This document shows positions 51,521 to 52,852 of a stretch of 52,852 nucleotides of DNA, piece by piece (positions within the stretch are counted from its first letter, which is position 1; the number at the start of each line of letters is the position of its first letter). Origin of the DNA: Labilithrix sp. Lineage in GTDB: Bacteria; Myxococcota_A; Polyangia; Polyangiales; Polyangiaceae. The stretch is taken from positions 1 through 52,852 of the forward strand of contig JAHBWD010000061.1 of the NCBI GenBank assembly GCA_019637175.1, given 5' to 3'. The notes below the pieces were generated by a model. That model worked only from the letters and a program-made list of their open reading frames with translations. It searched no databases and was not told where the DNA came from. Made by a program: the position numbers and the translations under genes.

Positions 51521-52852
51521 GGCCGGCGCATGTCGAGCGTGAACGGGAAGTCCGGGCTCGACGAGAACGGAGGAGGATCGACTTTCCGCGGCGTGTGCCC
51601 GAAGCGGAAGAAGCGCGCGCGGCGGCGGCCCTCGGCCTCGAGCGCGTTGACGGGGTGCGTGTCGTGCGCGCGCCCGCCCGGGTGGCTCACGTGATAGCGG
51701 CAGCCGCCGAGGCTTCGCTTCAGCGATCGATCGACGAGATCGAACGTGAGCGGCGCGTGGACCTCGATGTGCGGGTGCAGGCAGCGCGGCGGCTGCCACG
51801 CGCGGAAGCGCACGCCACAGGCGAGCTCGCCGTTCGTTCCGGTGGGCCGGAGCGGCAGCGTTCGCCCGTTGCACGCGATCGCGAAGCGCTCGGGCGGCAT
51901 GCCCGAGACCTTCACCTGCAAGCGCTCGAGCGACGAGTCGACGTAGCGCGCGGTGGCGCCCGCGGCGACGTCTTCGCCCATCACGTGCCAGGGCTCGAGC
52001 GCGCCGCGGAGCTCGACCTCGACGCCGCGCGCGGAGAAGTCGCCGTAGATCGGGAAGCGCATCTCGAAGTGCGGCCGAAACCAGTCGGCGCGCAACGGGT
52101 AGCCCGCCTCGCCGAGCTCGGCGATCACGTCTTCGAAGTCTTGCCACACGAAGAGCGGCAGCATGAAGCGATCGTGGAGCTCGTTGCCCCATCGCGCGAG
52201 GCGTTCGGGCGCGTACGGCGCTCTCCAGAAGCGCGCCACGAGCGCGCGCAAGAGGAGCTGCTGCGTGAGGCTCATGCGCGCGTGGGGCGGCATCTCGAAC
52301 GCGCGGAGCTCGACGAGGCCGAGGCGCCCCGTGGGCCCGTCGGGCGAGTAGAGCTTGTCGATGCAGATCTCGGCGCGGTGCGTGTTGCCCGTCACGTCGA
52401 TGAGCAGATCGCGGAACAGGCGATCGACGAGCCACGGCGGCGCTTGTTCCTTCGGCGTCTTGCGCGACAGCTCGCGGAACGCGATCTCGATCTCGTACAC
52501 CGAGTCGTTGCGCGCCTCGTCGATGCGCGGCGCTTGCGACGTCGGCCCGAGGAACTGCCCCGAGAAGAGGTACGAGAGCGAAGGGTGCTGGTGAAAGTAC
52601 GCGATGAGGCTTCGGAGCAGATCGGGCCGCCGCAAGAACGGCGAGTCGTCGGGCGTGGCGCCGCCGAGCACGACGTGGTTGCCGCCGCCGCTGCCGACGT
52701 GGCGCCCGTCGAGCATGAATTTTTCGGTGCGGAGGCGCGAGAGGCGCGCGTCTTCGTAGAGATCGACCGTCGTCGCGACGAGCTCGTTCCAGCTCGACGC
52801 GGGGTGAACGTTGACCTCGATGACGCCCGGATCCGGCGTCACGCTGAGGCGC
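51517..52852 (-). CDS. DUF2126/transglutaminase-like protein, C-terminal part (cut by window end)
   Basis: The frame is open to the window edge, so the start lies beyond it; only the last 444 residues are present. They show the family hallmarks: VTPDPGVIEVNVHPA, DGRHVGSGGGNHVVLGG, a SLSYLFSGQFLGPTSQAPR segment and RVDxLYSPDGPTGRLGLVELRAFEMPPHARM-like blocks. Full-length members are about 1,100 residues with an N-terminal transglutaminase domain. These genes are usually found next to ATP-grasp and alpha-E genes, as here, with ATGA overlap. The function is probably in modifying a peptide or protein substrate. Confidence 0.88.
   Translation of the reverse strand, partial: RLSVTPDPGVIEVNVHPASSWNELVATTVDLYEDARLSRLRTEKFMLDGRHVGSGGGNHVVLGGATPDDSPFLRRPDLLRSLIAYFHQHPSLSYLFSGQFLGPTSQAPRIDEARNDSVYEIEIAFRELSRKTPKEQAPPWLVDRLFRDLLIDVTGNTHRAEICIDKLYSPDGPTGRLGLVELRAFEMPPHARMSLTQQLLLRALVARFWRAPYAPERLARWGNELHDRFMLPLFVWQDFEDVIAELGEAGYPLRADWFRPHFEMRFPIYGDFSARGVEVELRGALEPWHVMGEDVAAGATARYVDSSLERLQVKVSGMPPERFAIACNGRTLPLRPTGTNGELACGVRFRAWQPPRCLHPHIEVHAPLTFDLVDRSLKRSLGGCRYHVSHPGGRAHDTHPVNALEAEGRRRARFFRFGHTPRKVDPPPFSSSPDFPFTLDMRRP

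Overview
The window is about 70% GC with almost exclusive G/C at third codon positions and tightly packed genes. It is rich in secreted lipoproteins, TPR proteins and FHA-fused sigma-54 activators. This gene style points to the Myxococcota, probably the Polyangiales/Labilithrix/Sandaracinus side. That placement is inferred from gene content; no rRNA or tRNA gene was seen. Nearly all of the window looks chromosomal, and the only sign of mobile DNA is a decayed toxin-antitoxin remnant near 25.1-25.4 kb.

Layout. 1-3.5 kb: small unrecognised or secreted proteins, including one probably frameshifted gene, and a TPR lipoprotein. 3.7-15.1 kb: one gene for a 3,792-residue protein made mostly of helical TPR-like repeats, ending in a domain that looks like an M48 metallopeptidase without its zinc site. 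15.1-20.7 kb: two paralogous cysteine-rich lipoproteins, an FHA-sigma-54 activator, a lipoprotein, and two envelope proteins with TPR/PEGA-like or Pro/Ala-rich segments. 20.8-25.1 kb: a CesT/YbjN-like protein, an AMIN/Amidase_3 lipoprotein, a NUDIX hydrolase, an HTH protein and a small secreted protein. 25.1-25.4 kb: VapB/VapC-type remnant. 25.4-29.6 kb, minus strand: LytM peptidase, then the cluster ribE-ribBA-ribH-nusB-M17 N-domain protein. In this RibBA the GTP cyclohydrolase half has lost its zinc cysteines. 29.6-41.7 kb: lipoproteins, two of which are propeller-like paralogues about 9 kb apart, plus ppa, hemB, a methyltransferase, a two-component pair whose kinase has an eroded ATP-binding domain, a CapA-like protein and a hemD fusion. 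41.7-44.9 kb: a large MshEN/GAF-like/HEAT protein. 44.9-52.9 kb, minus strand: a compact operon in which four of five junctions are ATGA overlaps. It runs DUF2126 transglutaminase-like protein (cut by the window end), circularly permuted ATP-grasp/alpha-E protein, transglutaminase, aceK, an unrecognised 357-aa protein and an RpiB/LacA-like protein.

How the genes work together. The riboflavin cluster supplies the late steps (DHBP synthase, lumazine synthase, riboflavin synthase), while GTP entry probably depends on a cyclohydrolase elsewhere. HemB and HemD belong to tetrapyrrole synthesis but lie 6 kb apart on opposite strands. The ATP-grasp/alpha-E/transglutaminase genes form a known but biochemically obscure peptide-ligation-type system, here translationally chained to the isocitrate dehydrogenase kinase/phosphatase gene.

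The best candidates for something new are the giant TPR protein with its pseudo-peptidase end, the RibBA with a dead half, the two AT-rich palindromes at the ribE/ribBA junction, and the aceK/ATP-grasp coupling. I see no CRISPR array, insertion sequence, phage gene, tRNA or rRNA.
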